Shown: piece by piece, positions 12,263 to 24,900 of the stretch
Layout of the letters: each line of letters starts with the position of its first letter
Position numbering within the stretch: position 1 is the stretch's first letter
DNA from: Datnioides undecimradiatus
Lineage: Eukaryota > Chordata > Actinopteri > Lobotiformes > Datnioididae
Length of the DNA stretch: 64,000 nt
Reading direction: 5' to 3'
Assembly (NCBI GenBank): GCA_008933995.1
Contig: WARS01000032.1
Location: forward strand, 930,001-994,000
Notes under the pieces: model-generated
The model's database searches: none
Told to the model about the DNA's origin: nothing
Seen by the model: the letters and a program-made list of their open reading frames with translations, nothing else
Made by a program: the position numbers and the translations under genes

Positions 12263-12423
12263 ATGTTTGCCTCCAGATGCTGATGCAGCTGAAGAACCTT
12301 GCCCTGGAGGCAGAGACGGAGCTGGAAAGACAGGATGAAGTTCTGGATGTCCTGACAAGCTCCACTGACCGAGCCACCATGCACATAGAGAAGCACACCT
12401 GCCGCATGAAGCGACTGCTGTAG
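7520..12423 (+). CDS. snap47: SNAP47, Qb+Qc SNARE protein (4 coding exons)
   Basis: Coding exons are 7520-8037, 8236-8744, 9059-9183 and 12277-12423, with GT/AG introns and consistent phases. They give 432 aa, against 464 in human. SNAP47 is a SNAP-25-family SNARE on intracellular membranes, implicated in secretory traffic and, in neurons, in exocytosis. The N-terminal part (residues 12-110, ending VLEHFWRERLL) is the PH-like region. The first SNARE helix spans about 124-173 with zero-layer Gln150 (SHQGEQ). A second PH-like stretch includes IRVHSPYEITVRQRFIGKP. The C-terminal SNARE helix spans about 374-432 with zero-layer Gln403 (ELERQDE) and ends RMKRLL. As known for SNAP47, the linker has no cysteine cluster for palmitoylation. 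A second in-frame ATG at 7541 (MSRDV) aligns with the human start, so the true start may be 7 codons later. Residues 205-212 are a run of eight alanines absent from human. Intron 3 is 3.1 kb and carries repeats. Confidence 0.95.
10015..10320. repeat. Probable short interspersed repeat in snap47 intron 3
   Basis: About 300 bp that differ in texture from the AT-rich intron around them, with phrases such as ATGATTGGTTGG, GGCAGTTGGATGAACAATCT and ATTGGCTGGAGCCAG. I associate these with a dispersed teleost repeat, but I cannot name it. No coding potential resembles a known protein. The rest of the intron (9184-10014, 10321-12200) holds nothing I recognise. Confidence 0.35.
12201..12258 (+). repeat. 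(GT)29 microsatellite just upstream of the last snap47 exon
   Basis: A perfect GT dinucleotide repeat, 58 bp long, ends 18 bp before the first base of snap47 coding exon 4. It occupies the place of much of the polypyrimidine tract of that acceptor; only TTTGCCTCCAG remains between repeat and exon. UG-rich RNA is a known TDP-43 (TARDBP) binding sequence. Confidence 0.97.
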
Positions 12424-14090
12424 CTCTGACAGCCCTGCAGACATAGTGTGGTCACCATGTCCTTTCTGAAAGCTGCACTGTAAGCTTCTTCATTGTCCTC
12501 CTGGGACTGACTTGTGAGAGCACTTCAGTGCAGCAGTAGGGACTTGCATATACTCTAAATGGTTCATAGGATGTTTCTTGTATTTGATGGAATGATAATG
12601 AAAGAGAGAAGATGATGTGTCAAATTTCTGCAATCTTGCTACAGGACATCAGTTTTTGCAAATATAAATTATTCCTTTTTTTATTCCAGTATTTTATTTT
12701 TAAAAATTCAGGCATGTGTGATTGTGACAAATAAGCCCTCTGAATGTGTGTCCTACTGCACTTAGCAGCTGTGCCTAGCATTAATGTTCTGTAGGAAAAA
12801 ATGAAATCTGAGCACTAAACAGTTGTTGATATATAATCAAACTGGGCACCTGATGACCACAGGCTCAGTGCCTGTCTATGGCTTGGCACAGCCGACTCAA
12901 CAACATAAATGTTTGTGGTGGGGAACTGGTAAAGGATCCTTGTCTGTGCGCTTGTGAATTCTTCTGGTTGGTCATATCACCTGAGTAAGATGTGAGAACC
13001 CGTAGCATGGAACTTCAATGCATGTCTTAGCCTCCCATTGGTGCAAGCAGGTGAGAAAATAAGCTGACAAATTCATCACTGGAGACATGCAGCAGTTTAT
13101 ACTTTCTAGGGGGCTCAGTGGGAGACAGCAATGACAACAACTACAGAGAATGGTGAAATGGACAAAATAACTTCTTCTCTCTGCACAGACATTTCAAACA
13201 AACTGCATGGTTTTTCCATAGGTGTTATTTACAAGACAGATGTTGTGAAATGTATGGGACAACTCTGATTTGAGCTAACTGATGTAAGCTTGGTTAGCGG
13301 CTTTTTTTTTTTTTTACAGTTAAGTGATTTGCAAGTAATAGACTGACAGGTAAAATGTATCACTGTCATCACAGTAATATCTGTGTCTCTGATGATATAC
13401 TGCCATCTTTCCTTTTCATAACCATTTCTGTCCTGATGGCTTGTCTCTCTCAGGCCCTGGGTGTCACTTACCTTCTGCAGACACGGTTTCCCTGTGGCTT
13501 AATGTTGCATGTCTCAATATATCTGCCTTGTATTGCATCAAGAGAAAATGTCCCATCAGTATCAATATATAGCAGAAGACTGTAAATGTGCAGCTAAGTT
13601 CTGGGACCGAAAACACTCCCTCTCTCTGTTTTTAGTAATCATTCATTAAACACGACATGTTAAGGTTCACATCTACTGTATATGTCTTGCTAATTATTGA
13701 CACTAGTATAAATCTATATTATCTGGAAACGATTGACATGTATTGTAAATCTGTGATTTTATTGTGACTGTTATCATGGTGAACTTGCAAATAACTTTAA
13801 TTTGAAAACATGTAACCATGTTTATAAACTAATAATTTCGGTGGTGTACAGAGGCGTCTTTGTGCTGTTGATACCAAATTTATCTTGACACTTGACTAAA
13901 TGAAACAGCTGGCTTTAAATATAAAGGGAAAAGTAGTCCTGCATCTTTCTTACAGCAAACAAATGAATAAATGAAGCAACACAACTGGCATTGCAAATAT
14001 TGGATTAATTCATTTTTACCGGCTTGGAAGTCATGCCCATTGAAAGTGTGTAATGGCATAAAGTTTAAAATAAATGCAATAAATGTCTAA
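12424..14090 (+). other. snap47: snap47 3' UTR and flank
   Basis: No exon is seen after the stop codon. Canonical AATAAA hexamers occur at 13966-13971, 14069-14074 and 14078-14083, so a 3' UTR of about 1.6 kb is possible. An earlier non-canonical site cannot be ruled out. A small plus-strand open frame at 13355-13585 has no recognisable homology. Confidence 0.45.
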
Positions 14091-14587
14091 AATTAGAAGC
14101 AAGATCAGCAGTTTGTCCATTCATGCACTATTTTTGTATATTAACATGGCTAAAATTATCAGTGTATAACACCTGATACACACTGACAAAGTCACATGAT
14201 GAACCCAAAGTTATGACATGACTCTGCAGTTTGTCTCTGATCTGCATTTTAGTGTCATTGAGCTCATTGTTTTGGTTCACTCAATTCTTCCATCAACCTT
14301 TATTTCTCAACCTTCCACAGCATTTATTTTACAAGCTAATGTAAAGTAAGTGTTATTTTCACCCCTCAGTTTCTTAACACTGATGATAAGAGAAATTCAC
14401 CCATATATACACACACACACACCTCATGTAATCGTCAGTTATATGTAGAAATAATGTGGCGTTCACTGGTTTAGAATTTTCAGCTCTTGCAAACATGAAA
14501 TCTGTGTTTTTTGGGATGAGCGTCTTGAAAATATTTTTAAAGGCAAGCTGACTGACAATTGACTGAAATCAGCATAGCACTAGAGAA

Positions 14588-14936
14588 GAAGATTCACCTT
14601 ATTGTCCACAAGTGGAAGATTCACTTTATTATCCACAAGTGGAAATTTGACCTCTGCATTTTACCCACACACATGCATGTACAACCCACACATGCGCATG
14701 CTGGCAAAGGGCAGCCTCTTTTAAGGCGCCCAGGGAGCAACTAGTGGGGTTAAGGGCCTTGCTCAAGGGCCCAAAGTGGTGGCCAAATGATGCAGATCTC
14801 GGTCACAGTCGAGGTTTCTTCCTCTCATGTCTTCCGTGCCGACCTCTCATCTGATCTGATCTGGATTTGAACCAGCGTCTTGGTTGCCTCCAGGTTGTGG
14901 GGCTCGCCTCTTTATCCACTTGACCACCACTCCCAG
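14588..14936. repeat. Teleost SINE-like/nonautonomous interspersed repeat
   Basis: The block opens with two near-identical 27-bp units (14588-14614, 14615-14641) containing TTATTGTCCACAAGTG. It then has GGGGTTAAGGGCCTTGCTCA and a tail with GATTTGAACCAGCGTC and TTGACCACCAC. I know this sentence-like order from a very common teleost repeat. The GGATTTGAACC-type tail resembles a tRNA B-box (GTTCGAANCC) that has decayed. It is probably an old, inactive copy. Confidence 0.65.
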
Positions 14937-17900
14937 AATAGTATCCTGGCATAAAATGATCATTAAAGCCAAAGAAACAACGTAATTTATTAACTGTTAA
15001 TGCAAATTAAGTTTAGTTAGTTTGGAAGAAGTCAGTGGCAGTGAAATTAGCCCCATGAATTCCAACCAGGCTTTATTTCTTAACAAAAAGTCAACAGACA
15101 ACGCCCCTCAGTCGGCTCCCATGTGACAAATTGCAACAGAGAAGATCAAAACAAGTGCAAACGAGAAACGGATGTTAATTACTGTTTCAGCCGCTGTGCA
15201 CGCTGTTGTGTGGAAGGGGCTCACTTTATATGCTTTACTATTATAACATCCTGTTGGCACTAAGACTGTTGGCATCGTCTGACCACCCCTGTTGGGCTGC
15301 TTTCACCAAAAGTGGGGACTCCTTCATGTCAACAGTGGACCAGATTTGATTTGGCAAGTGGTTCAGCACTCAATTATGAATCAGGAAGACGCCTTACACA
15401 AAGGGGTTTGAGCAGAGACCGACAGCCTCACTCAACAGCCTGGTCCCAGTTAGCATGAACTTATCACTTCTATTAAACAAAGCCCACCATGAAAGATGTG
15501 AGACTGAAAGCACATGCACACGATAACACCAAAGGGATGCCTAGTTATGACATTATGAAAAGTTCTTCCAGCACAGTTGAAAATGTTTTCACTCTGCACT
15601 GTTTATTTTTGTTGATTTGAGTGATAAACAGTGAGATTTTGGAAGTCCCAAACTCCAGAAGCACACCACATGGTTATGTGAATTCCAACCTTTAAAAAGG
15701 GTTAGGGAAATAGAGCACACACTGGCGTGGTTTTGAAGCAGCCTTGCAATACGAGGAAGTGGTGGCGGTCTTGTCTGACCACAGATACATGAGATCCGGC
15801 TTTGCCTTCCTAACGGATGGTATGGAGACACAAGGGATTTTGCTGGCCTTGACTTCCAAGACTGTTTACTCGATAGTTCTGTGGCGAGTGTTCTCATTCA
15901 AGGAGCGTGTCTCCATTGATGGCCAATCAATCAACTCTGGCTGGGAAAAAGCAGCCCAAGATTGTGGGCTACAAGGGCACATGTGGGTTGCACTTTGCTA
16001 GGAAATATGGAGCCATGTGACTGCAGTACAAATAGACTGGAGTCATCATCCACAGGATGATGTTTTTCAGTGCCTATTTGTAACATATTTGTAAAATTCA
16101 AGCACTTTGCTACTATTTTTATTTGCAATGTTTGAATAATGTAGCAGTCCTCTAAGAGGCACATGCTTTTATTTGGATAATGCATTTTAGCACTGTATCT
16201 GTCATCAATTACACTCATGAGCAACTGCTGATGTTGAGCAGACCTAGAGAATAATAACAAAATATTAGAGAAATTTCACCTCCAGTGCACTATTAGACCA
16301 TGTCTCAGTCTAATGGCCTGATTTTTGAGTCACGTCCTGGCCGGCTTCTTACTAGTGCAGGTGTTGTTGGGTTTCCTTTTGCTGAGGGAGTTTCTGGTTT
16401 CAGGAAATCAGGGCTGTTGGTTAATGTTAGAACTGGGAGAAAACGTTCCTGGAAGGAAGGTGCTTGAGTCCAACCAGGGGGTGTATATGTAGTCTACAGC
16501 AGAAAGTGATATGACACTCAACATCAACATCATCCTCTTGTCTCTGGCTATCAGCGTGGTAATGTTTTCTGCTCTGTTGTAGATGGACATTATTCCACAG
16601 GAATGTGGGTGTACATTTAACTTTATATCTTGTGAATATACATTCTCTTCACATACATTGTTTGGATTCAGATTTTTTTGGTTTGGTAAAACCATAAATG
16701 TGCTCTGCATGGCTGTTAATATGGTACTTTCCCAGATGCTGAGCTGCATGATGATATCATGTGCTCTTGCACTTATTGTTATGTTTTCCTTGGTCTTTGA
16801 GGCGCACATTGGTTTTCTGGCTTGTGTTTCACAAACTTTTCTCATTTCTGTGCGACAGAGTTAACAGCTAGGCAGCCAAACCAAACTTGGCTGTGGTTTT
16901 ATACAGTAGTATCAGTCTCAAATCAACTCCAGGTGAAATCCCACATTACAGTCTACCTGAACTCTGTTAAAGTGCTTGCCTTTTTAACCTATACACAATG
17001 TATTACTTACTACTTTGTTCAGTATTATTTCTTTAACAATAATAAATATGCAAGTGTAAGAAAGAGTTCAGAGGGATAAACGGATTCTAATAAATTTAAC
17101 ACCTTACTGTAACAGGCATTTGTAATGACTAAAGTCGCATCTATTGTTCTGTATTGAAGGTTAAACTGTTAACTTAACCACCCTGTTGTCCATAAGGTGA
17201 TAAAATGTCCCATAAAAATATTATTTTAACAAAATGTTTAATGTGTCCTATATGGATTCAGCAGAGGGAAGAGATGGGTTCTCAATTCATTGACTACAAA
17301 TATTATTTTTTTATACATTATGACCTTTGCACTTAGTGTAAGGATGGCATTATTGTATTTATATTGTGCAGGGGTCAGGTCGGATTCTGTACTTGCCTCT
17401 GGGTATTAAGTGCATATGTATATTTGTATATTTGGAGGGGCTAACATCCAAAACATTTTCTGTAAAAACATGTTCTCTTCATTTCTCAAACATTTTCTCC
17501 TCCTTTCCATTGGATTTAGTCATTGGTCATATATTTGATCTAAGTGGTTAAAACTAATGGCTGTTCTGCATGTTAATCCTTGTGTGTGCATGAGCACAGT
17601 AACAGTAACCAACAACAGACATTTCTTTGCAGGTCATGTTTATTTTCTTTGGGAACCCCTTTTTTAAAAAAATGCATCCCACTTCTTTGCATAAGGTGAA
17701 TAAGAATACAACAGTCCAGGTTTGCAACCTTGGCACACATGAAGAGTCCTTTCTGTGATGACTGGATTATGTATTCATTAAAACCCCATCTATACAACTT
17801 CGCAAACAGGTTGTCAGCCCCTGAGCCAGCTCACACTGCATCAGTACTTTTACAAGCAGGCCCCCCAGAAACCTTCAGCAAGTCTGTTTTTAGTGGCTCT

Positions 17901-18039
17901 TACTGCAAATGGAAACACTTAGCTCCCACAATAAATTACCCACCTGACTGATGCCACACTGCATGGACCCCCAGCCAGTCGCAGACAGACTATGGATTTA
18001 TACTTTAACATTAAATCTCTTTGAATCTGCATAGTTATA
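14937..18039. other. Intergenic DNA, nothing recognised
   Basis: AT-rich sequence. Open frames such as 16408-16845 on the minus strand (145 aa) look random, with no family motif and no splice context. A slightly more complex patch lies at 15730-16050. Confidence 0.5.
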
Positions 18040-18970
18040 GTAACTTTGGGTCACATGAGCTGAGACGAGGACTGGGAAAAAATTAATCACACAAAGGCTG
18101 TTGCACTAGCGTGCAGCCTGCGGGGCTGGCGGTTTGATTAAAGTTAAGGATGTGTCCCCCCCTCACCTCAGTGGGGTTGACACTGGGGTCATTTCAGGAT
18201 AAAAATAGACTTTCTTGGTTACTTATTTTCCCTGGAAAGTAAATAGCCATTAGTGCAATAGGCTAGTGATCTCAAGGGCAACACTAGTGTTCACTTTAAA
18301 CCATTGTTTATACTGTGGCTGCATGATTAAAAGAGACAACGGGGTATAGCTGGCCCTGCTGTTAACTAGAGCATCCCCAGCAAAAACAGTAATGATGGTG
18401 CTCCTGTGAACTCAGTCCAGCGGGGTCAAGTTCAGACACTGTGAAAACATACTTAAAAGCACTTGACTTAAACTTCTGCATTAAATGTCAAGGTGTGTTA
18501 GGAAATAAGAACAGCGTCTAGGACCCTTGCTAAGACTACCCGTGAAATAATCCTAATTATCATTCCAGCAAACTAAAGTGTTTGACCACCTAGTGATGTA
18601 ATTGCAGCTGACCAAATAGATTGTTGTTGAAATATTGCCCTGCTGTTATAGCTACGTTGTGACAGCATTGTGTGTTCATTGAGGGCCGGCGCAACCATAA
18701 CAAACACAGCTGAATCTGGGGTTTACATTTCAGCAGGATGACGGCGCACGCAGCGTCTGGGTGGAACTTGGGAAAAGGAGCCTGGGCCGGCAGCCTCATC
18801 TGGCTCCTTGCCAGCATGGTAAGAACAGCCTTGACAGTGGGACCTGTGAAGTCATTGTCCAGATGCACCAGTTTGTGAATGCAAATGAATGAACAGACAG
18901 CATTGGTTACATCTTTGTGTGAACACAAGGCGAGGAGCATGTTTGACAAAGTAAGTAAAGGTCTGTGATG
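18040..18970. other. Complex GC-richer island, possible regulatory element or exons
   Basis: This stretch is clearly less AT-rich than its flanks. On the plus strand 18738-18818 reads ATG plus 27 open codons with a signal-peptide-like end (SLIWLLASM), then a GTAAGA donor. On the minus strand 18962-18727 is open for 236 nt between an acceptor (CATCACAG) and a possible donor (GTAAAC). Both cannot easily be exons. Openness on both strands fits a conserved non-coding element better than a gene. I do not recognise either peptide. Confidence 0.3.
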
Positions 18971-21900
18971 AGGGTGCGGACCATCAAGTTCAGGTTGGAA
19001 TTATTGTGAAGTGTTCTTTGAAGAACCTCCAAAAGGAAGCCGCCAGCCTAATACCATGGGCTGCGACTTTTCAAGTCAATACAACCACAAACGGAAAGAA
19101 TAATTGTAACCATCTTTGGCCCATGAATGGGTTTGATTTAGGAATAAAGTGAAACTTTGTAATTCTCTAAGTCCGGCACATAAAATTATCTGTTTTTTTA
19201 CTTGAATGTCTGTTGAAAGATTTTGCCTTTTAAATTTTTCCACTTCATCGCAGATTTTGGAGATGAAAACTTAACAACAAAAGACAAAAAGTCTTGGTTA
19301 AACGTAGCCAAAGGCATGACCAAAAGCTCATTCACTCCACTAGGCTCAGTCTCTATATCGCTTTCTCTTCTTGTGGGTTTATTTCCATAACTGCAAGGAA
19401 TTTTTGGACAACACCTATTTTGTGGAAACTCCTTCCGCAATCCCAAATGGTTGTCCACGTAACCTCAGGGGAGCAGCCAGCAACTATGTAATTGGAGAAG
19501 ATTGAGTACACACAGAGAGACCATAGCCTGGTGAGCTATTGGGAAGCTGAAACAAAGATTACCAGATGTTTACCCAGCCCTGCCATATGTGAGGTGCTTA
19601 CTGAACCTACGTGCAAAATGTGTGAGTAGCAGACAGAAGGAGTGTGAACCTTTGACCCAGTGTCCATTACAGGTACAGAAAAAAACTGTAATGGCGATTG
19701 ACCATGAAGCTGATGCAAAACAATGACGTGTTACCCTGTTTGGTTTTCCTCTAAAAGGAAATCTAGTGTTCCTCAGGATATCACTCAGGAATCCCCTTTT
19801 ACTGATGGAAACCATGGAGCCGTCAAAACAGAGCTCTGTGATTCTGCAGCCTGGTTTCAATTAAAGCATTGAATATCAAAGACAATCACTCCCATTTTAA
19901 TATGCATTTTTTTATGTGCTCCCAGTTTATTTTGATGGAAAATTTGTGGGTGGAGCACTTGCTAATTGGCATGGAAAACTTGCACCTGTGGTAGACCGAT
20001 GTTTTGAGAGTCAGAAACATTGAATATTTGCGTTCTTTTCTTGTGAGAAGGAGCCCAACTTTATCCCAAAAACAATTCCAGACTGGATCTGATGTGTAGG
20101 ATTGTCTGGAGCAATACAGTTACACGGTGGTTGTTGATTTTTTTCTTTTTGAGCTTTGTCTTTGTAGCGCAATATAATTTGTCACTCATCATGACAATGT
20201 ACAAACCATTTAACCATTCACTTACAATGAATGACTGGCATAGGAAGTTATTATAAGGAAACTTTGATGCAAGACTCTTCAGATCACAAATGATGTAAAG
20301 GGGAACACACTGATGTTTTTACATCAGTGGTAATAACAATTAATGGTGATGCCATGTACTTTGATTTGACCACCCCCTGTCAGGATTGAGTGGTAACATA
20401 CATTATGTCACTGTTTTTGCAGCACACAATTTGACACATCTTGTATTATGTCATAGCACTAATGGAGTAAAGTGCGTGTGATTTGCACCGTGGCACTCAC
20501 ATGATACGCTCACTGAAATTTATGTCCAACACACCCTTCACAAACAAGACTGTTGCCTGCTGACAGTCCTATCATGTTGCCTCAGGACGGCTTTGTGGAG
20601 GACATAATCATGTCAGCCACCAGCTTTTGGAAACTCTGTTCATCTAAATGTGTTCATATTAGCTGTCAGTTGACTTAAAGCTTGAAGCCAGAATTTTCTA
20701 TTCTTTACCAAAGTATTTTCTTTTTTGTTCAGATATAACATACTTGTGGAACCTATGTCTTGGCTCCTTTTCAGTGTCTGTTGGTTGAAAATTTGGTGTG
20801 GCTGCTAGCAGTTGTATTGCTCTCCTGCAGCAGATCTTCTTGTGGCAATGTTTTGGTGTGTCCTTGTTGCTAATTTTTGCTCTCATGCTAATGCATTCAA
20901 CCATCTATTCATGGTTGTCTCTCCTCAGTCTTTGCTATGCAGAAGTAGCTTTATTGTTGTGGGGAGAGAGAAGGTAAGAACCTCTACAGCAAATAACAAC
21001 TCAAACCTACACAGTCTTTGTCATTGCCTCCCTTAATAACTGAACAGTGACTGCGATTATAATGCACATTTGATGAGCAGGTTCCTACGTTTGTGCTATT
21101 TTTCTGCATGTGTGTGTGGGGTGGATCTATCAAGACATTCCTTCCATTCTGGTGAGAGAAAGAGGTCGACTCACCGTGTCTATATATATGACAAAGTGCG
21201 TCACTCTCCGCCCTCCTCTCCTCCTCTGTGGTTTTTCGAGACTAGAGGGAGATCTATAAGTTACTGTGGTGTTCTGTCATTAGTGGTGAGCTTTAATCTC
21301 CAAATTAGAGGGGTAAATCATTAAATATTGCTTACATCTGCAAACAGGAACATATCTGATGAGAGTTTCCCCTTTAATAAAACAGCTGGCAGACATGTAG
21401 TTCATATGTTACACTGGCTGACTTACGATACACTCTGATACAAGCACTTTCGCCACGTAATTGCATTATGGTAAAGAGCAGTCAGATGATGATGCAATAA
21501 ATCCTAGGCATTGTGTTTTCTACATCAATATAGGGCGTTTAAACTCTTTGATTCTACACATCTGTTTAAACATCATACAACATACGTCATTATGCCATGA
21601 CGTTCATTATTTACATTATTTTAGTGTAAGCCAATTGTATTATCCACGTTAGGTTTGACCACTCAACAAATGAGGCAATGCATGACCTGTTACATAATCT
21701 GTCTTGGGAAAAAGGAAAGAAGGTGAAACACAATTTGCACAAAAAATAAAATAAAATAAAACAAAACTTGGTAACTGTAGGGTGATTGTACCAAATCCTG
21801 ATCTGTATTTTAACAAGCATCATTAAGTAAAAGTCTGTCTGATTTGTAACCCATTCAGACAGTTTCAATTATTGTAGTGTGTTGAGAGTAGGTGGCTGGA

Positions 21901-24900
21901 GTCCGCAGAATGCTCTGAGACAACGTGATCATGGACATAAGCCTGTGGAATCTGTGTTTTAAATTGCCACAGATGATATCTGGTACACAGTCATTTGTTT
22001 ACTGTCCTCTACAGTAATTTTACAGTGTTTTAGTTGGTTATAGGTGTTGTTGAGGAAGGAGGCATTTTTGAGCATGGTCAGTAACTATTCTACTCTACTG
22101 TACTGTCTAAATACAAAAGGTCAGTGTGTGCAGTGTTGATGCTGTGTTCACTTATAAATTAACGGTTTTCCTAACAATCAGGGACAGCTTTCCAAACTGA
22201 CCTCTTTTCTCTGCCTCAGTCCTTGCCACTGAGAACCTCTGCCCACTTCAATATTTTAGTATCAGGAACTGTGCTATCATACCTCTAGAGTCTGCTGAAA
22301 TGATAAAAAAAAAAATACCTGACTTGTATGTTAGTGAGTAAGCAAGTAAAGAAATGTCATTATAGCATTCATCGTGCTAATGGTTTTCATTTATTTGAAA
22401 AAGTAGAAAATTAGAAAAATAGAGACTGAATAATTATTGCTAAAAAGCAAAAAAAAATGTTTTAAAGTCCTGTTTGTTCACAGCCTATAACAGATGATAT
22501 ACTGTATTTAATGCACTGTGCATTGTGAAAGACCAGAGTTTTTGTGGGCCACTAACTTGCTCACACCCATTGTTGTCAAGTTCCTTAACTTGATTTATAA
22601 TGGTCTAACATTTCACGATGGAGTAGAGCTCGATTTTATTAGTTTGGTGCTAACAAATTGTTTTCCGGAGAGACATGATGGACCTGAGAGAGGACGAAAA
22701 ATAAATTTTGTGTTTGTTAGATGAGTTGCAGAGTTATGAGGCAGCTATGAGCTGACGGAGTCCACAGTCCTCGGAGCACAGAAACACGTCACTCAATGAC
22801 GACATGAGAACATCACACTGAGGTGATACCAAAACCAACCACTTAATAACACAATCACATCATGTCTCCCCAAACAACAGGCCAATATAGATGTCATAGC
22901 TTTGCGTAAGCAGCAAATTGGACCTGACCATCCTCAAGAAAGTGACTTACTGTACTTTGCTGTGGACTCGCACGATATCTGAACTGTTTTGGACTGCTTT
23001 ACATAAATATTTCCCTTTATGGCTATAGACCCCTATTAACCTCCTTGGCTGATTGTTTTAGTTTCATATGCCCACTGCGCAGTATTATTTGAAAATTTTG
23101 CAGGTGTCGAATAAAGTTATTTAAGCTCTTCATTTTACAAAGTCATATGCTGTGATTTTGTTATGGTTTTTATATGCACACACCTGCTCTTGATACATTC
23201 TCCTTGAGGTCTTTGGGGAGGTAATAACCACCATCGATAATATGAATTCATGGGACACATCCTGCATTTTTACAGTCCATTGAAAAGGTACTAAGAACCA
23301 GAGAAGTAGTAAATGAGTGTTCAACTATGACACCATGTCTGGTTTTATTATTACCATCATATGTCAGTTCACACATTACTCCCTCATAAGAAGCAAATAT
23401 TCTGCACTCATTCTTTTTCATATCATTTAACGTAACTGCTTTGCATCAGCTTACTCTTCGAATACATTCTTTCGCTTGAATCTGAGCCAACTTTCTTTAC
23501 TTCTCAGTGATACAGGGATTCACTCCTGCGCTCTTAAGGGGCATAAAGGAGGGCCCTTCCTCTGTAGAGTGTGTGGGGTGATCAAGTATCTTCTCTCTGG
23601 TTCACCATTGGAACTGAAGCTACATCTGTGAATATTTCTCTACAGTGACTGAGCCGTAATTTAAGACTTGCAACTGACTATTGGAGAAGATGATGACCTC
23701 TTGTGATTTGGGCTTACGCTGCAGCTTACACAAGGCCGCCACACCAGAGTCAGGGGGGGACATGGGTTTTACAGGCCCACCCGCAAGGAGAACTCAACTA
23801 TTTCCTCTCCATAAATCAAAACGGACACACTCTGTCTGGGGGCTTTCAATAGGAACGGGTCATTTTTAAAATGAAAAGAGGCTGAAATGAACTTTTTATG
23901 TGCTGCACTGAATTTGCCCTCACACATACTCATACCGCACATATTGTGTGCTTACTTTACTTATTTTATGAAAGATGATGGTCAAATATTTCATTGAAAG
24001 CTTTATTACACCTCGGAAAACAGTGAAGAAAAAATACTGATGAGAGCATTTACAGGCCATGAAACCAAAACAATCAACAAAGTGATGTTAAAACAGTCTG
24101 TAAAGCTCTGCCGAGTTCATTATTCTAGGTGAGTTTGTCACTCAAAGCAGTCCCTTTCGCACAACATAGCTGATGAATCTATTATGAATACAAAAATATT
24201 GATGATTGTAGCTTTGAGATGTTTTCAGGATTTTGTATCAGGGCGGTAGTCACAGCAGTCTTTTGGTTATGTCTGGTCATTAATGTTACTTCCACTCTGC
24301 AAACTTTCCAACTCAGAGTTCGTCTGTGCTTTGACATATCTAGATTCCTCCTCCCATCACAAAAAAACAATTACCACCATTTTCCTTGTAATGAGATTCT
24401 CTGCAGGGACCAGAGGTTATGGAACACACATACAGACGAGTCATGACATGACTCACCCCACCAAACACCATCTACAAATATGTGCCTGATGTCAATGACA
24501 CTATGTCTCGGATACTAAAAGCATTCACATCCCTGAGAAAATATCAGCCAGTAATTACACATTTCCTTCGAGATACGAAAATGATTAAAATATGTTTTAG
24601 ATGTACTAGCAATGATGTGTCTCTGAATGCCCTGTTTCAAAGAACTGACAAGAAATGAAGAAATAATTAACAACAGGGCAAATTTAAATCTACCAGCCTC
24701 CTATTGCAACTGGCATGTACGAAATCAACCACTGTGTCCTCTGTGTATTGGTTAGTTGATGAAAAAATGTCAGTTGATGGCAGCCCGTACTTCCAATATA
24801 AACCCACAGGAGGATGTCCTGGAACAATTCAGCCAAAGCGTCTGGCTGAGACTTCGCAGACTGCGTGCATGGGTAATTGGTCGAGCAGCAGAGGAATGAC

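Noticed and set aside
12114-12458. Frames on both strands through the GT repeat
   Set aside because: They arise because GT/CA repeats contain no stop codons. Only the plus-strand exon 12277-12423 is supported, by SNAP47 similarity and splice phase.
14588-14936. Possible tRNA gene, because of the GATTTGAACC motif
   Set aside because: The box resembles a B-box, but there is no A-box at the right distance and no cloverleaf. It fits the tail of a SINE-like repeat.
16408-16864. Opposite-strand open frames of 145 and 93 aa
   Set aside because: They overlap each other in AT-rich sequence, have no motif, and lack splice context.
18738-18818. First exon of a secreted Wnt-like protein
   Set aside because: The peptide ends in a hydrophobic run and a donor but has no similarity to WNT3A or WNT9A N-termini, and no Wnt core exon (cysteine-rich) follows in the window.
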